Assembly: GCF_900129505.1 (NCBI RefSeq)
Contig: NZ_LT670818.1
Coordinates: 2,542,001-2,606,000, forward strand
From: Bradyrhizobium erythrophlei
GTDB taxonomy: Bacteria > Pseudomonadota > Alphaproteobacteria > Rhizobiales > Xanthobacteraceae
DNA: 64,000 nt
Direction of reading: 5' to 3'
Positions 42,415-51,120 of the stretch are shown here, piece after piece (positions within the stretch are counted from its first letter, which is position 1; each line of letters begins with the position of its first letter). Below the pieces are notes generated by a model. It saw nothing but the letters and a program-made list of their open reading frames with translations. It ran no database searches and was not told where the DNA came from. The translations under genes were made by a program, and so were the position numbers.

Positions 42415-43389
42415 TCAGCTCGTCCACTGCCAATCTGCCGGCAGCCAGCGGTAAGCGCTCCCCTCGCGCACCACGTGCCCGAAGCCAGGAAAGGGTAGAT
42501 GGTAGCTACCGACTAGCGTCTTGTCGGCCGCTGCGCGATCGAGGAAGGCCATGCGCGACTTAGTTGCCAGTGGCACGTCCATGTCGAACCCGAACGGCCA
42601 TTCCGGATGCAGGAAGCTGACCGCCGAGTTGACCACGACGTCGCCGGTGAGGAGCATTTCTTCGCTGCCGGAACTGATATGCACCGAGATGTGGCCTGGC
42701 GTGTGACCGGCGGTGTCGAAGGTGGTGACGCCCGGCACTACCTCCGCCGCGGCCTTGATCAGGCGCAGCCGGGGGCTGGCCAATTTCAGATTCGCCTGGG
42801 TAACCAGCGGCTTCAGCGCGGGGGACACTTTGTTGGCCCATTCGGGGGCGCTCCAGAAGGCGACCTCGGCCTCGTTGGCGACGAATTCGGCCGAGGGAAA
42901 CAGCAGCGACGCGTTCTCGTGGTCACTGATGCCCCACAGGTGGTCGAAGTGAAGGTGAGTGAACAGGATCATGTCGATATCGCCGGGCGCGTAGCCCGCG
43001 GCGGCGAGATTGCCAAGCAACCCGCCGGCCGTTTTCTGGAATTTGTCGACGCCGCAGCCTGCGTCGATCAACACCAGCTTGTCGCCGGTATTGACGAGGA
43101 TGGTGTTGATTTGCAGCCCTACCGGGCTAGGCGGCTGGAACGTGGACGTGAGCAGGCCTCTTGCGTCCTCGGCCCGATCGCCCCACAGCGTTTCGGCCGG
43201 GAATGCGAGCGTGCCGTCGCTGACGACGGTGATCTCGATGGTGCCGAGCTTGAAGCGGTAGAAGCTAGGCTGCGCCTGCTTGCCCGCTTGGGGCGCACGG
43301 GCGATGGCGGGGGCGGTGGGGGCGAGTGCAGCGGCCCCGACGGCGGCAGAGCCGGCACGCAGGAGCATCCGGCGGTCAAGCATGAGCAT
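42415..43389 (-). CDS. Exported metallo-beta-lactamase-fold hydrolase
   Basis: A 324-residue protein with a Tat-like leader (LDRRMLLRAGSAAVGAAALA). The MBL zinc motif ILFTHLHFDHLWGISDHE (HxHxDH) is present, with further ligands AEVAF-side Asp/His: DTAGHTPGHISVHI and GDVVVN, and a distal His in VGSYHLPFPGFGH. Similar to lactonase-type (AttM/AiiA-like) or alkylsulfatase-unrelated MBL proteins of proteobacteria. The substrate is unknown; quorum-lactone hydrolysis is only one possibility. A fragment of a sister gene survives at 46275-46347. Confidence 0.87.
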   Translation of the reverse strand: MLMLDRRMLLRAGSAAVGAAALAPTAPAIARAPQAGKQAQPSFYRFKLGTIEITVVSDGTLAFPAETLWGDRAEDARGLLTSTFQPPSPVGLQINTILVNTGDKLVLIDAGCGVDKFQKTAGGLLGNLAAAGYAPGDIDMILFTHLHFDHLWGISDHENASLLFPSAEFVANEAEVAFWSAPEWANKVSPALKPLVTQANLKLASPRLRLIKAAAEVVPGVTTFDTAGHTPGHISVHISSGSEEMLLTGDVVVNSAVSFLHPEWPFGFDMDVPLATKSRMAFLDRAAADKTLVGSYHLPFPGFGHVVREGSAYRWLPADWQWTS

Positions 43390-43435
43390 GTCTGTTCTCC
43401 ATGGCTGGTTGGGTTATGAAATCGATCGGTCGGGC

Positions 43436-43861
43436 TCACCGGACCGAGACGGAGATCGCCACATCGACATTGCTTCGGATCGCATTCGAGTACGGGCAGA
43501 TCGCATGAGCACCCTGGACGAGCCGTTCAGCGGTCTGTCGGTCGATGCCAACCATGGCCACGGCAAGCGCGGCGGCCAACACGAAGCCTCCTGTCTCATT
43601 TCGACCGAGATCGATCCTGGCGGCGACGGTGATATCGTCGTCGCCAAAGCGGTGGCCGGCATCTCGGCTCACATGAAGGAGTGCATTCTCAAAGCAGGCT
43701 GCATACCCGCCGGCGAAGAGTTGTTCGGGATTGGTCGCATCGCCCCTACCGCCAAGCGCCCGGGGCAGTGCGAGCTTGAGGTCGAGCAAACCGTCTTCGC
43801 TGCGGATCGAACCGTGACGGCCTCCGCTCGCCGTGACTTTTGTGGAATATAGACTGGCCAT
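43436..43861 (-). CDS. OsmC/Ohr-family peroxidase
   Basis: A 141-residue organic hydroperoxide resistance-type protein starting MASLYSTKVTASGGRHGSIR at 43861. Both redox Cys are visible: first in GGYAACFENALLHV, second in HAICPYSNAIRSNVDVAI, the Ohr subgroup arrangement. NPEQLFAGGYAACF is diagnostic. The longer frame to 43951 is not needed. It reduces lipid or organic peroxides in the cytoplasm using lipoylated or other dithiols. Lies between MBL and hydrolase genes, suggesting a stress or xenobiotic context. Confidence 0.9.
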   Translation of the reverse strand: MASLYSTKVTASGGRHGSIRSEDGLLDLKLALPRALGGRGDATNPEQLFAGGYAACFENALLHVSRDAGHRFGDDDITVAARIDLGRNETGGFVLAAALAVAMVGIDRQTAERLVQGAHAICPYSNAIRSNVDVAISVSVR

Positions 43862-43954
43862 AGCACATATGCCTTCTTCGCTGGGATTCGATCGGTTGTC
43901 CGGACTGTCGCCGCAACTCATCAGCGAACAGCCCGTGACGAGGACGCACACCTG

Positions 43955-44761
43955 CTAAGCGGGCTGTCCGGCGGCTTCCAGGATCAACCGGCTTATCTCG
44001 TCCGGTTGGGATATCAGCGACAGGTGACTCGCCTTCACTTCGATGGTCTTGGCGCCCATGCGCTTGGCCATGAAGCGTTCGAGATCGGGATTGATCGTCC
44101 GGTCTTCCGTCGAAACGGCATAGAAACTCGGCTTCGACCGCCAGGCCGCATGCGTCGTCTTGCCCATGAGCAGAGCCTTGTGGAACGGCTCTTGGACCGC
44201 ATAAAGGACCTTCGCCTTCGCTTCCGGCAGGTCGCCGGCGAAATCGCGCAAGAACGCAGCCTCGCTGAGGCGTCCTTCATCGCCGTCGAAAACAATCCCG
44301 GCGGACGCCGGTGGCGTCGGAAATGTCTTGGCCAACGCCGCGTAATCCTCGCCCGCATCCGGCGCTCGCGCCGCCACATAGACAAGAGCCGAGACGTTCG
44401 GATGCATACCGGCCTCTGTCACGATCATTCCGGAGAAGGAATGCCCAACCAGGACCGTCGGACCATCCTGTCGCGCCAGCACGCGCTCGGCCGAGGCGAC
44501 CGCTTCGGGCAGCGTCGTCAGTGGGTTTTGCACGGCTGTGGCATTGAGCCCCGCTGCCTGCAATCGTGCAATCACCTCGGACCAGCTTGACCCGTCGGCG
44601 AACAGCCCGTGCACAAGGACGACGTTTCGGGCCTTCGGCGCGGACTGCGCAGCGGCGGCGTTGCCCTGGAAAAGAGTGCTTGCCGCCCCCGCAGCCACCA
44701 TGTTCACGAACGTGCGTCGATTCATTGGATACCTTGGCTGAAGATCGTCTTGGCTATTCAT
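43955..44761 (-). CDS. Secreted alpha/beta hydrolase (copy 2)
   Basis: The start at 44761 (MNSQDDLQPRYPMNRRTFVN) is supported by AGGAG seven to eight bases upstream; the Tat-like leader continues MVAAGAASTLFQGNAAAAQ. 268 residues. Mature motifs: NVVLVHGLFADGSSWSEVIA, VGHSFSGMIV (nucleophile Ser), DGDEGRLSEAAFLRDF, KASHLSLISQP. Nearly the same as the product of 6135-6911 outside the leader. Its 5' region (44527-44813) is repeated at 45987-46274. Confidence 0.87.
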   Translation of the reverse strand: MNSQDDLQPRYPMNRRTFVNMVAAGAASTLFQGNAAAAQSAPKARNVVLVHGLFADGSSWSEVIARLQAAGLNATAVQNPLTTLPEAVASAERVLARQDGPTVLVGHSFSGMIVTEAGMHPNVSALVYVAARAPDAGEDYAALAKTFPTPPASAGIVFDGDEGRLSEAAFLRDFAGDLPEAKAKVLYAVQEPFHKALLMGKTTHAAWRSKPSFYAVSTEDRTINPDLERFMAKRMGAKTIEVKASHLSLISQPDEISRLILEAAGQPA

Positions 44762-44813
44762 GGAAGTTCTCCTTTGCGTAAAGTTGGAGTTGGCTACTGG
44801 GAGCATTTCAGTT
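44527..44813. repeat. Direct repeat copy A (hydrolase 5' end and upstream DNA)
   Basis: About 287 bases containing the first 78 codons of the hydrolase gene, its ribosome site and 50 bases upstream. Copy B is at 45987-46274 in the same orientation with few substitutions and a one-base insertion (CCCGTTCGGC for CCCGTCGGC). Confidence 0.85.
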
Positions 44814-44980
44814 TGTGAGATTCGATTGCAGAGCAGTAAAGAGTCTGCGCAATGACGCGCGGGAATGAAGGCCAACCCGTTCAAGCTCGCCACGGTCGTA
44901 GGCCCCTGCAGGTTAAGATTGGAGGCGTGACCCTTTGGGCCATGAACGAAACGGCCAAACGTGGAACGATCGAGCCAAAA

Positions 44981-45904
44981 CTATTCGCGTTTCGTGCGGC
45001 GCCATGTCCCTGGCGGAACGCCAACAACGCGCGAAAACGTCCTAGTGAAGTGGCTCTGGTCTGCAAAACCACAGTCCAAGGCAATAGAGCTCAGCGAAGC
45101 AGAGGACTTATCTAGGAGATGCTTCGCTTTCTCCGTCCGCCGGTATTGCAGCCACTGATGAGGTGCCATCCCGGTCGACTGACGAAACGCTCGGGTGAAG
45201 TGCCTATTCGAAAGTTCACAGGCGCGAGCGAGGACGTTGAGTGTGATGCCCGCGCCAATGTGGGCATCGAGGAACTCCTTAGCTCGCCGCTCTTGCCATG
45301 GTGCGAGACCGCCTCCCCATTGCTTTGGCAATGCCGCGACGTCGCCGTATCTAAGGGCAACGTGAATCGAAAGCGCTAGTGCAACGTGGTCAACGAATAG
45401 TTCGGGAGTTTCCTCCGGTCCTGCCGCGAGGGCCGGGCGCATAGACAACAGCAAATCGCGGGCGACTGGATCCCGAACGGTGGTACCAGGTGCATGACGC
45501 AGTTCTTGGATGTGCCTCGGTATGTCCCCGTCATCACCCATGGCCACAAGCGCTTTGTGTGGCAAGTAGAAATCCACGGCGTGGAATGGGTCTCTTAGGT
45601 CAGAAGCTAAATTTGTCCTTAAGTCGAAGATTGCGATATCGTCGGCGTCAAACCCCTTCGGCAGTATCAACCTACCATCTGCGTAGAGGTCGAAATCGGG
45701 GCACGTCTTCATTTGGAGCGAGATTAAGAATGCGTCTTCGCGCACTGCCTGGGTAATTCCGGCGTTGCGACGTTCGCAATTGAGCTCGAGGAACGCCATG
45801 CCTGTTCCCCGAGCCGCGCGTGTGGTCAGCACCGGTGCATCCGGCAGACCGACCGCCACGACGACGGGATTCTTCGTAGACGCTGGCTTGGGAGGATGGG
45901 GCAT
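44981..45904 (-). CDS. AraC-family transcriptional regulator
   Basis: I start at the ATG at 45904 (MPHPPKPASTKNPVVVAVGL), preceded by GGAGAGG, giving 307 residues; the open frame continues upstream only through a hydrolase fragment. The N-terminal part is an unnamed sensor (KTCPDFDLYADGRLILPKGF, AVDFYLPHKALVAMGDD). The C-terminal AraC domain: ITLNVLARACELSNRHFTRA, FRQSTGMAPHQWLQYRRTEK, ASLSSIALDCGFADQSHFTR, VVGVPPGTWRR. It sits between the two copies of the direct repeat and probably regulates the hydrolase genes downstream, from which it is separated by about 220 bp. Confidence 0.87.
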   Translation of the reverse strand: MPHPPKPASTKNPVVVAVGLPDAPVLTTRAARGTGMAFLELNCERRNAGITQAVREDAFLISLQMKTCPDFDLYADGRLILPKGFDADDIAIFDLRTNLASDLRDPFHAVDFYLPHKALVAMGDDGDIPRHIQELRHAPGTTVRDPVARDLLLSMRPALAAGPEETPELFVDHVALALSIHVALRYGDVAALPKQWGGGLAPWQERRAKEFLDAHIGAGITLNVLARACELSNRHFTRAFRQSTGMAPHQWLQYRRTEKAKHLLDKSSASLSSIALDCGFADQSHFTRTFSRVVGVPPGTWRRTKRE

Positions 45905-45986
45905 AGGATGACCCTCTCCACAAGCAAACAGTAGCACAAGTCGCGGGTTGTCCGAAAGCGTGACCTCATCCACCCCTAATTGCGAC

Positions 45987-46222
45987 TTTGCACGGCTGTG
46001 GCATTGAGCCCCGCTGCCTGCAATCGTGCAATCACCTCGGACCAGCATGACCCGTTCGGCGAACAGCCCGTGCACAAGGACGACGTTTCGGGCCTTCGGC
46101 GCGCGCTGCGCAACGGCGGCGGTGCCCTGGATAAGAGTGCTTGCCGCACCCGCAGCCACCACGCTCACGAATGCGCGTCGATTCATTGGATACCTTGGCC
46201 GAAGATCGCCTTGGCTATTCAT
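45987..46222 (-). pseudogene. 5' fragment of a third alpha/beta hydrolase copy
   Basis: Encodes MNSQGDLRPRYPMNRRAFVS, VVAAGAASTLIQ, KARNVVLVHGLFA and then, owing to a one-base insertion at about 46053-46054, shifts frame and continues as unrelated residues before ending at 45987. It corresponds to the first 78 or so codons of the gene at 43955-44761 and keeps its ribosome site. In the sequence it reads in frame into the AraC gene, which could give an artificial 459-residue fusion in automated annotation. Confidence 0.8.
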
Positions 46223-46274
46223 GGAAGTTCTCCTTTGCGTAAAGTTGGAGTTGGCTACGGGGAGCATTTCAGTT
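45987..46274. repeat. Direct repeat copy B
   Basis: Same orientation as copy A at 44527-44813, offset 1460-1461 bp. The AraC gene lies between the copies. Its upstream edge is joined to a fragment of an MBL gene at 46275. Confidence 0.85.
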
Positions 46275-46347
46275 CGAGCGTGGCGGCCCCGATAGCGGCG
46301 GCAGCGGAGCCGGCACGCAGGAGCGTCCGGCGATCGAGCTTGAGCAT
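46275..46347 (-). pseudogene. 5' fragment of an MBL-fold hydrolase gene
   Basis: ATG at 46347 opens MLKLDRRTLLRAGSAAAAIG, then AATLEL, matching the leader of the MBL gene at 43389 (MLMLDRRMLLRAGSAAVGAA). After about 25 codons it is fused to the upstream region of the hydrolase fragment. This shows that an MBL-hydrolase module was duplicated and then largely deleted. Confidence 0.75.
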
Positions 46348-46712
46348 TTCTGCTCTCCATTGCGATTGGCTTCAGTCACTCTGAAGCCAAGTAAGCCGAT
46401 CTCCCGAGGGTTCGAGAGGATCCGAGCTGAATAGTTCTGAGAAATGGAGAGACCGGAACCGGCCCTAGCGGCCGATTGGCCGAAGGTCTATTGTTCGCCG
46501 GCCAACTTCTAAGTAAACCTGAGATATCCTGAGACGAGCAGAAAGGTGTGCCCCGCCGTCCGCGACCACAGGAGCACCCCAACTGAATTTGTAATTGACG
46601 CCTACTAAGGGCAGTTTGGGTCGTCAGTCTTGCATTAAGAACCTTCGGTGTGCCCCCGGCAAAAAGTCCGAGGCTTCGTCCTCGGGTTCGGCATGGATTG
46701 ACCACGGGTGCG
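46348..46712. other. Intergenic region between the rearranged module and the large regulator
   Basis: About 365 bases with short frames only. It presumably contained the promoter of the deleted MBL copy. No terminator-like hairpin that I can define with confidence. Confidence 0.35.
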
Positions 46713-49601
46713 TTACTGCATCGAGTCGAGATACGCCTTCGCGGTCTTCAGGTCGGCAGTTTCGAAGCCTTCGCTGAAGCGATCATACACCGACTGCAGC
46801 AGGCTGCGTGCCTCGGCGGCACGGCCTTGATCCTGCTGTAAGCGCGCGAGGCTTGTGGCTGTTCGCAGCTCCCATGACAGGGCACTTTGCCGGCGCGCCC
46901 AATCGAGCGAGCGCAAGAAGTGCTCCTCGGCGGCCGCCGCGGCCTGCGGCGCCCCCTCCCGCAGGATGAGTTCACCTTTGATGCGCAGGAGCTCGGCGAC
47001 GCACCAGCGCCCCTCATTGCGCTCGGATCGCGCGAGCGCCTCGTCGATTATCGAGAGCCCTTCGGCAGCTTTAGCGTCACGCCCGAGGGCGTCCGCAATC
47101 TCGGCGAGAAATAGAGTGTAAAGGAGGATAAACGCGTTCTGAGGGATGCGGCTGAATGCGGTGCGCAGAAGCTCTAACCCGCCGCCAATATCGCCCCGTT
47201 TGATGAGCCACACACCTTCGAAGCATCGACCAATGGCGTCCCACCGCCGCAGCGTGTGCCTGGCGGAGAGATCCATGAGCGCCTTTACGTAGCACTCCGC
47301 CAAGGTCAGATCGCCGACGAGAAGGGCGACGGGGCAAGCTGAATGAGCCAGGGCATTGGACAGCGACACCGGATGATCGCTGGCGCGAGCGTCGACTAAA
47401 TTGCATTCAATGCTACGCATGGCCTGCTCAGCAAATCCCTGCAGCCAGAGTATCAGTGAGTAATACGAACACGCCGAGGAACGCTGATCATATTGAAACC
47501 TGATGACGTCCGATCTCCTGGCGACATAGCGACCCAGCATGTGCTCGATGTGCCGGCGCGCGCCTTCCAGGTCACCCAGGGAAAGCAGCGCCACGCCCAC
47601 CAGACGGTCGCCGATTGGCCCGTCGGCAGGAACGGTGGTTTTCGCCGCATAGGTGCAAAATTTTTCGGCTACCGCCAGCGCCGCCCGATAGCTGCTGCTT
47701 GTAATGCGGTCGATGAACAAGCCCCAAAGCGCTCGCAGGCGGTAATCCGCATCGTCGAGGCTTTCCGCGATCTCAAAGGCGCTCGTCCAGGCCGCTAACG
47801 ACTCGGGGCCGGAGCCCTTCGTCAGAAAGAGAGCCGCGCCAAGCGCGGTATTCAATTGCATATTGCGTCGTGCGTCTCGGCTCTCGGCGGGGCCGGAAAG
47901 CGCCCGCTCGACGCGACTGCGACATTCCTCCATCAGCGACAAGTGCACCCAGAGCGGCACCGCCGCCACGGTCAGCGCTACGCCGAGTTCGGCCAAGCCG
48001 GTCGGCGAGAACGCCCAATCCAAAGCCGCGCGCACCTGGCCGATCTGATGGCCATAGACCGCAAGCCACGCGTGCGCGGGCAATGTCTCCGCCTCGGCTT
48101 CGGCTCGCTCCAGAAGATCCCGGTAGTAGTCGGCGTGGCGTCGTGCCACATCGCCGAGCTCACCGCTTTCACTGAGCTTCTCGAGCGCGTAGGCGCGCGT
48201 GGTCTCGTGCAGCCGATAGTGCGTAATCACGCTTACGGCGTCCAAGGCCACAAGAGACTTCGTGACAAGGCTCGCCAGGGAGCGGACCACTTCCGATGCG
48301 GCTATCTCGCCACCCGCCGCTATCAAACTCGCCGCCTCTGCCTTAAAGTCGCCGGCGAAGATGGCAAGGCGTCGCATGACCAAGCGCTCGGGCTCGGGCA
48401 GCAACTCATAGCTCCAGTCCAGCGTTGCGCGCAGTGTCCGGTGCCGCGGCAGAGCCGTTCGGCGCCCGCCGGTCAGCATTCCCAAGCGATCATCCAGGCC
48501 TGCGGCGACCTGCTGGAGCCCGAGCGTGGCGACGCGAGTCGCCGCAAAATCGATGGCCAGCGGGATGCCGTCGAGGCGCCGACAGATCGCCGCGATCGTC
48601 GCAAGGTCGTCGCCATGCGGCGAGAAATCCGACTGCGCCGCCCTGGTCGTGGCGATGAAAAGCTGCACCGCGCTGTGAGCGGATATGTTTGCGGCTTCCT
48701 CATGCTGAGGCGGCACATCCAACGGCGGAACGCGGTAAACGTGCTCGCCCTCGATGTTCAGGATCTCCCGGCTCGTGGCCAGAATGGTCGTTCGTGGGCA
48801 CATGCGTATGACAGTTTCCGCCAGCCTGGCTGCTGCGTCGATCACGTGCTCGCAATTGTCGAGAACCAGCAGAAGCTTCTGTGCTCCGATCGCCCGAGCG
48901 ACGGGCTCGGCGGATATCTGGTCGCCACCGAGCTTCAGGCCGAGGCCCCCCGCCACAGCGGAGGGCACGAGACCAGGATCCGACAGCGAGGCCAGCTCGA
49001 CCAGCCGGACGTCACCCTGGAAGCTCGGAAACAAGCCGCGGGCCACCTCTAATGCAAGCTTGGTCTTTCCGATGCCCCCGGGTCCGGTCGGCGTGACTAG
49101 CCGGTAGGCAGACAGAAGATCGCGCAGATGCCGCACCGCCGTGGTTCGGCCGACCAGGTCGGATGCTGCCGCAGGCAAATTGGTCTGAAACGGCTCGGCG
49201 GCGATCTGCACCGGTTCGAGGTCGATCGAACCAGCTGGTGACGTGCTCTCCTGCCGGAATGTCCAATCACCGAGCAGGCGATAGCCACGCCCGGACGCCG
49301 TCCTCAGGAGTTCACGATCCGGGCCGAGCGCCTTGCGAATTGCCGATATGTGAAATTGAAGTGCATTGTCCTCGACAATCGCGCCCGGCCATACGCGACT
49401 CGTGAGATCGTGCTTGGTGACGAGCCCGCCGGCCGAGCGAACCAGAACTTCGATGATGTCGAACGCGCGATTGCCGATCGGGACGGGAGTTCCACGGGCC
49501 CGCAGTTCACGGCGAGCGAGATCGATCTCCCACTCACCCGACTCGTACACCAGTCGTCGGCCTTGCGTCGCCACATCACGGCCCGGTGACGTGTCTGACA
49601 T
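46713..49601 (-). CDS. Winged-helix / NB-ARC-type ATPase / TPR transcriptional regulator
   Basis: A 962-residue regulator. An N-terminal OmpR-type winged helix (about 20-110: VPIGNRAFDIIEVLVRSAGG, ISAIRKALGPDRELLRTASG, GRGYRLLG) is followed by a STAND-type ATPase with Walker A TPTGPGGIGKTKLALEVA, Walker B-like KLLLVLDNCEHVID, and sensor ILATSREILNIEGEHVYRVP, then helical repeats to the end (TPR-like: AEEHFLRSLDWARRQSALSW, LARLQQDQGRAAEARSLLQS). Such proteins are signal-integrating activators. It is divergent from a LysR gene 103 bp away, and follows the hydrolase module on the same strand. Target unknown. Confidence 0.88.
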   Translation of the reverse strand: MSDTSPGRDVATQGRRLVYESGEWEIDLARRELRARGTPVPIGNRAFDIIEVLVRSAGGLVTKHDLTSRVWPGAIVEDNALQFHISAIRKALGPDRELLRTASGRGYRLLGDWTFRQESTSPAGSIDLEPVQIAAEPFQTNLPAAASDLVGRTTAVRHLRDLLSAYRLVTPTGPGGIGKTKLALEVARGLFPSFQGDVRLVELASLSDPGLVPSAVAGGLGLKLGGDQISAEPVARAIGAQKLLLVLDNCEHVIDAAARLAETVIRMCPRTTILATSREILNIEGEHVYRVPPLDVPPQHEEAANISAHSAVQLFIATTRAAQSDFSPHGDDLATIAAICRRLDGIPLAIDFAATRVATLGLQQVAAGLDDRLGMLTGGRRTALPRHRTLRATLDWSYELLPEPERLVMRRLAIFAGDFKAEAASLIAAGGEIAASEVVRSLASLVTKSLVALDAVSVITHYRLHETTRAYALEKLSESGELGDVARRHADYYRDLLERAEAEAETLPAHAWLAVYGHQIGQVRAALDWAFSPTGLAELGVALTVAAVPLWVHLSLMEECRSRVERALSGPAESRDARRNMQLNTALGAALFLTKGSGPESLAAWTSAFEIAESLDDADYRLRALWGLFIDRITSSSYRAALAVAEKFCTYAAKTTVPADGPIGDRLVGVALLSLGDLEGARRHIEHMLGRYVARRSDVIRFQYDQRSSACSYYSLILWLQGFAEQAMRSIECNLVDARASDHPVSLSNALAHSACPVALLVGDLTLAECYVKALMDLSARHTLRRWDAIGRCFEGVWLIKRGDIGGGLELLRTAFSRIPQNAFILLYTLFLAEIADALGRDAKAAEGLSIIDEALARSERNEGRWCVAELLRIKGELILREGAPQAAAAAEEHFLRSLDWARRQSALSWELRTATSLARLQQDQGRAAEARSLLQSVYDRFSEGFETADLKTAKAYLDSMQ

Positions 49602-49677
49602 GATGAATCTCCTTCGCTGTCCTCATAACGAAAGCTAGGAAGCCATCATTGATTATAGAAACGGTATTTCATAATAT

Positions 49678-49702
49678 GATTGATCGAAAAATAGGATCAA
49701 TC
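49678..49702. promoter_or_regulatory. Inverted repeat at the LysR gene start
   Basis: Perfect 8-bp inverted repeat GATTGATC ... GATCAATC with a 9-base AT-rich spacer, ending two bases before the LysR ATG at 49705. Position over the ribosome site and in the divergent intergenic region suggests an operator, probably for LysR autorepression and perhaps for the divergent regulator gene. Confidence 0.6.
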
Positions 49703-49704
49703 GC

Positions 49705-50571
49705 ATGCTCGATTTCGAGTTGCTGCGTGCCTTTGTTACCGTAGCCGATTGCGGCGGTTTCCACCGCGCCGCGGAGCGCCTCAACCTGACGCAGTCGACG
49801 GTGAGCCAGCAGATTAAGCGGCTTGAGCTCGAGACCGAACGGCCCTTGTTCCGCCGGACAACGCGCAGCGTCGTGCTGACCGACGATGGCGAGATGCTGC
49901 TCGAAGACGCGCGTCGACTGTTGCAATTTGAGGAAGCGGCCCGTCATCGCCTGGCGGCGCCGCGGCTGTCTGGCACCGTGCGTCTCGGCGTGGTCGAGGA
50001 GGTCGCCGGCGGCTCGCTGCCTTCGGCACTCGGCCGCTTCGCCAAGCTCCATCCGGGCGTGAGGCTCGAGGTGCAGATCGGCGTCAGCGCGGAATTGATC
50101 GAGCAACTCAATGCGGGGAGGCTTGACGTCGTGTTCGCAAAGCGCCCGCTCGGAACCTCGAAAGGGCGTCTGGTGTGGCGTGAGCCGTTGGTCTGGGCCG
50201 CGGCCGACACGTTCGATCTTGTTCCGGGTGCGGCGCTGCCGCTGGCCCTGTATCGCGAGCGATCCGTTTCTCGCGAGGCTGCACTCGCCGCGCTCAATGA
50301 CAACGAAGTGACCTGGGAGATCGTCTATACCAGCCCCAGTTTGACAGGCGTGCGCGCGGCGGCGCTCGCGGGCCTCGCCATCACCCCGCTTCCTGCCAGC
50401 GCGCTGATCGCGGGCTTGCGCATTCTCGGCGTGGAAGAGGGACTGCCGCGGCTTCCTGACCTTGAGTTCGCGATCTACGAGAAGGCGCGGCCCGATAAGG
50501 CCGCCGCGGCACTGGCTGCGGTTCTGCCGACGCATTGCACAGGGACCATCACACCCGGCGATCTGAGATGA
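49705..50571 (+). CDS. LysR-family transcriptional regulator
   Basis: A 288-residue LTTR. HTH: LLRAFVTVADCGGFHRAAER, LNLTQSTVSQQIKRLELETE, PLFRRTTRSVVLTDDGEMLL. The substrate domain begins GTVRLGVVEEVAGGSLPSAL and has ELIEQLNAGRLDVVFAKRPL. Length is a little short for the family but complete. Divergent from the 962-residue regulator. No neighbouring catabolic gene suggests its effector; only a pump remnant follows it. Confidence 0.92.
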   Translation: MLDFELLRAFVTVADCGGFHRAAERLNLTQSTVSQQIKRLELETERPLFRRTTRSVVLTDDGEMLLEDARRLLQFEEAARHRLAAPRLSGTVRLGVVEEVAGGSLPSALGRFAKLHPGVRLEVQIGVSAELIEQLNAGRLDVVFAKRPLGTSKGRLVWREPLVWAAADTFDLVPGAALPLALYRERSVSREAALAALNDNEVTWEIVYTSPSLTGVRAAALAGLAITPLPASALIAGLRILGVEEGLPRLPDLEFAIYEKARPDKAAAALAAVLPTHCTGTITPGDLR

Positions 50572-50623
50572 ACCGGCACTTCAATCGTCGAGGGCCGGCT
50601 GTGGGTCAAAAGCGCCGCTGACC

Positions 50624-50657
50624 GAACGGCCGCTTCTGGCGCGCAAAGCGGCCGTTC
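50624..50657 (+). terminator. Hairpin after the LysR gene
   Basis: Perfect 12-bp inverted repeat GAACGGCCGCTT/AAGCGGCCGTTC around a 10-base loop, about 50 bases after the LysR stop. Followed by CTTAG, not a T-run, so termination strength is uncertain. A related half (CGGCCATTCGCAAGTTGCC) occurs near 5650, suggesting a dispersed sequence family. Confidence 0.5.
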
Positions 50658-50716
50658 CTTAGTACGCCGCTGTCACCTATGGGCTAACTTGGAAGAACAA
50701 GAAAGCAAGAACAGCA

Positions 50717-51120
50717 GGTCTTTCCTCGCAGGGCATCCCTGCCACCGCCGTTGTGGTGATGGGACGGACCCAGCACACCAACGACATCATCCCGCTGGTC
50801 CAGGCCGAGGTCGCAAGGCTGAATACGGACGGCAGCCTCCCCCCCGGCGTCAAGGTCGTTCCGTACTACGATCGCAGCTCGCTGGTTGGCGTGACCACGC
50901 ATACCGTGCTGCACAATCTGGTCTTCGGTTGCCTGCTGGTTTTCCTGATCCAGTGGATTTTCCTCGGCGATCTCAGAAGCGCCATCATCGTCGGCGCCAA
51001 CATTCCGTTCGCACTTTTCTTTGCCATCATCATCCTGGTGCTGCGGGGCGAAGACGCCAACCTGCTGTCACTCGGCGCCGTCGATTTCGGCATCATTGTC
51101 GACTCCGCCGTCATCATGAC
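50717..51120 (+). pseudogene. Internal fragment of an HME-RND pump gene
   Basis: In the frame through 50753 the DNA encodes a middle piece of a CusA/CzcA-type pump: MGRTQHTNDIIPLVQAEVAR, PPGVKVVPYYDRSSLVGVTT, LLVFLIQWIFLGDLRSAIIV, VLRGEDANLLSLGAVDFGII, VDSAVIM. It corresponds to about residues 290-410 of the complete pump at 24799 but is a different, more CzcA-like, sequence. Both ends are missing; at about 51120 it is joined to an outer-membrane channel gene in another frame. Confidence 0.75.

Noticed and set aside
44981..46360. Single 459-codon frame uniting a hydrolase start with an AraC regulator
   Set aside because: The N-terminal 150 codons are a frameshifted hydrolase fragment and an MBL leader region; the regulator has its own ribosome site and ATG at 45904.
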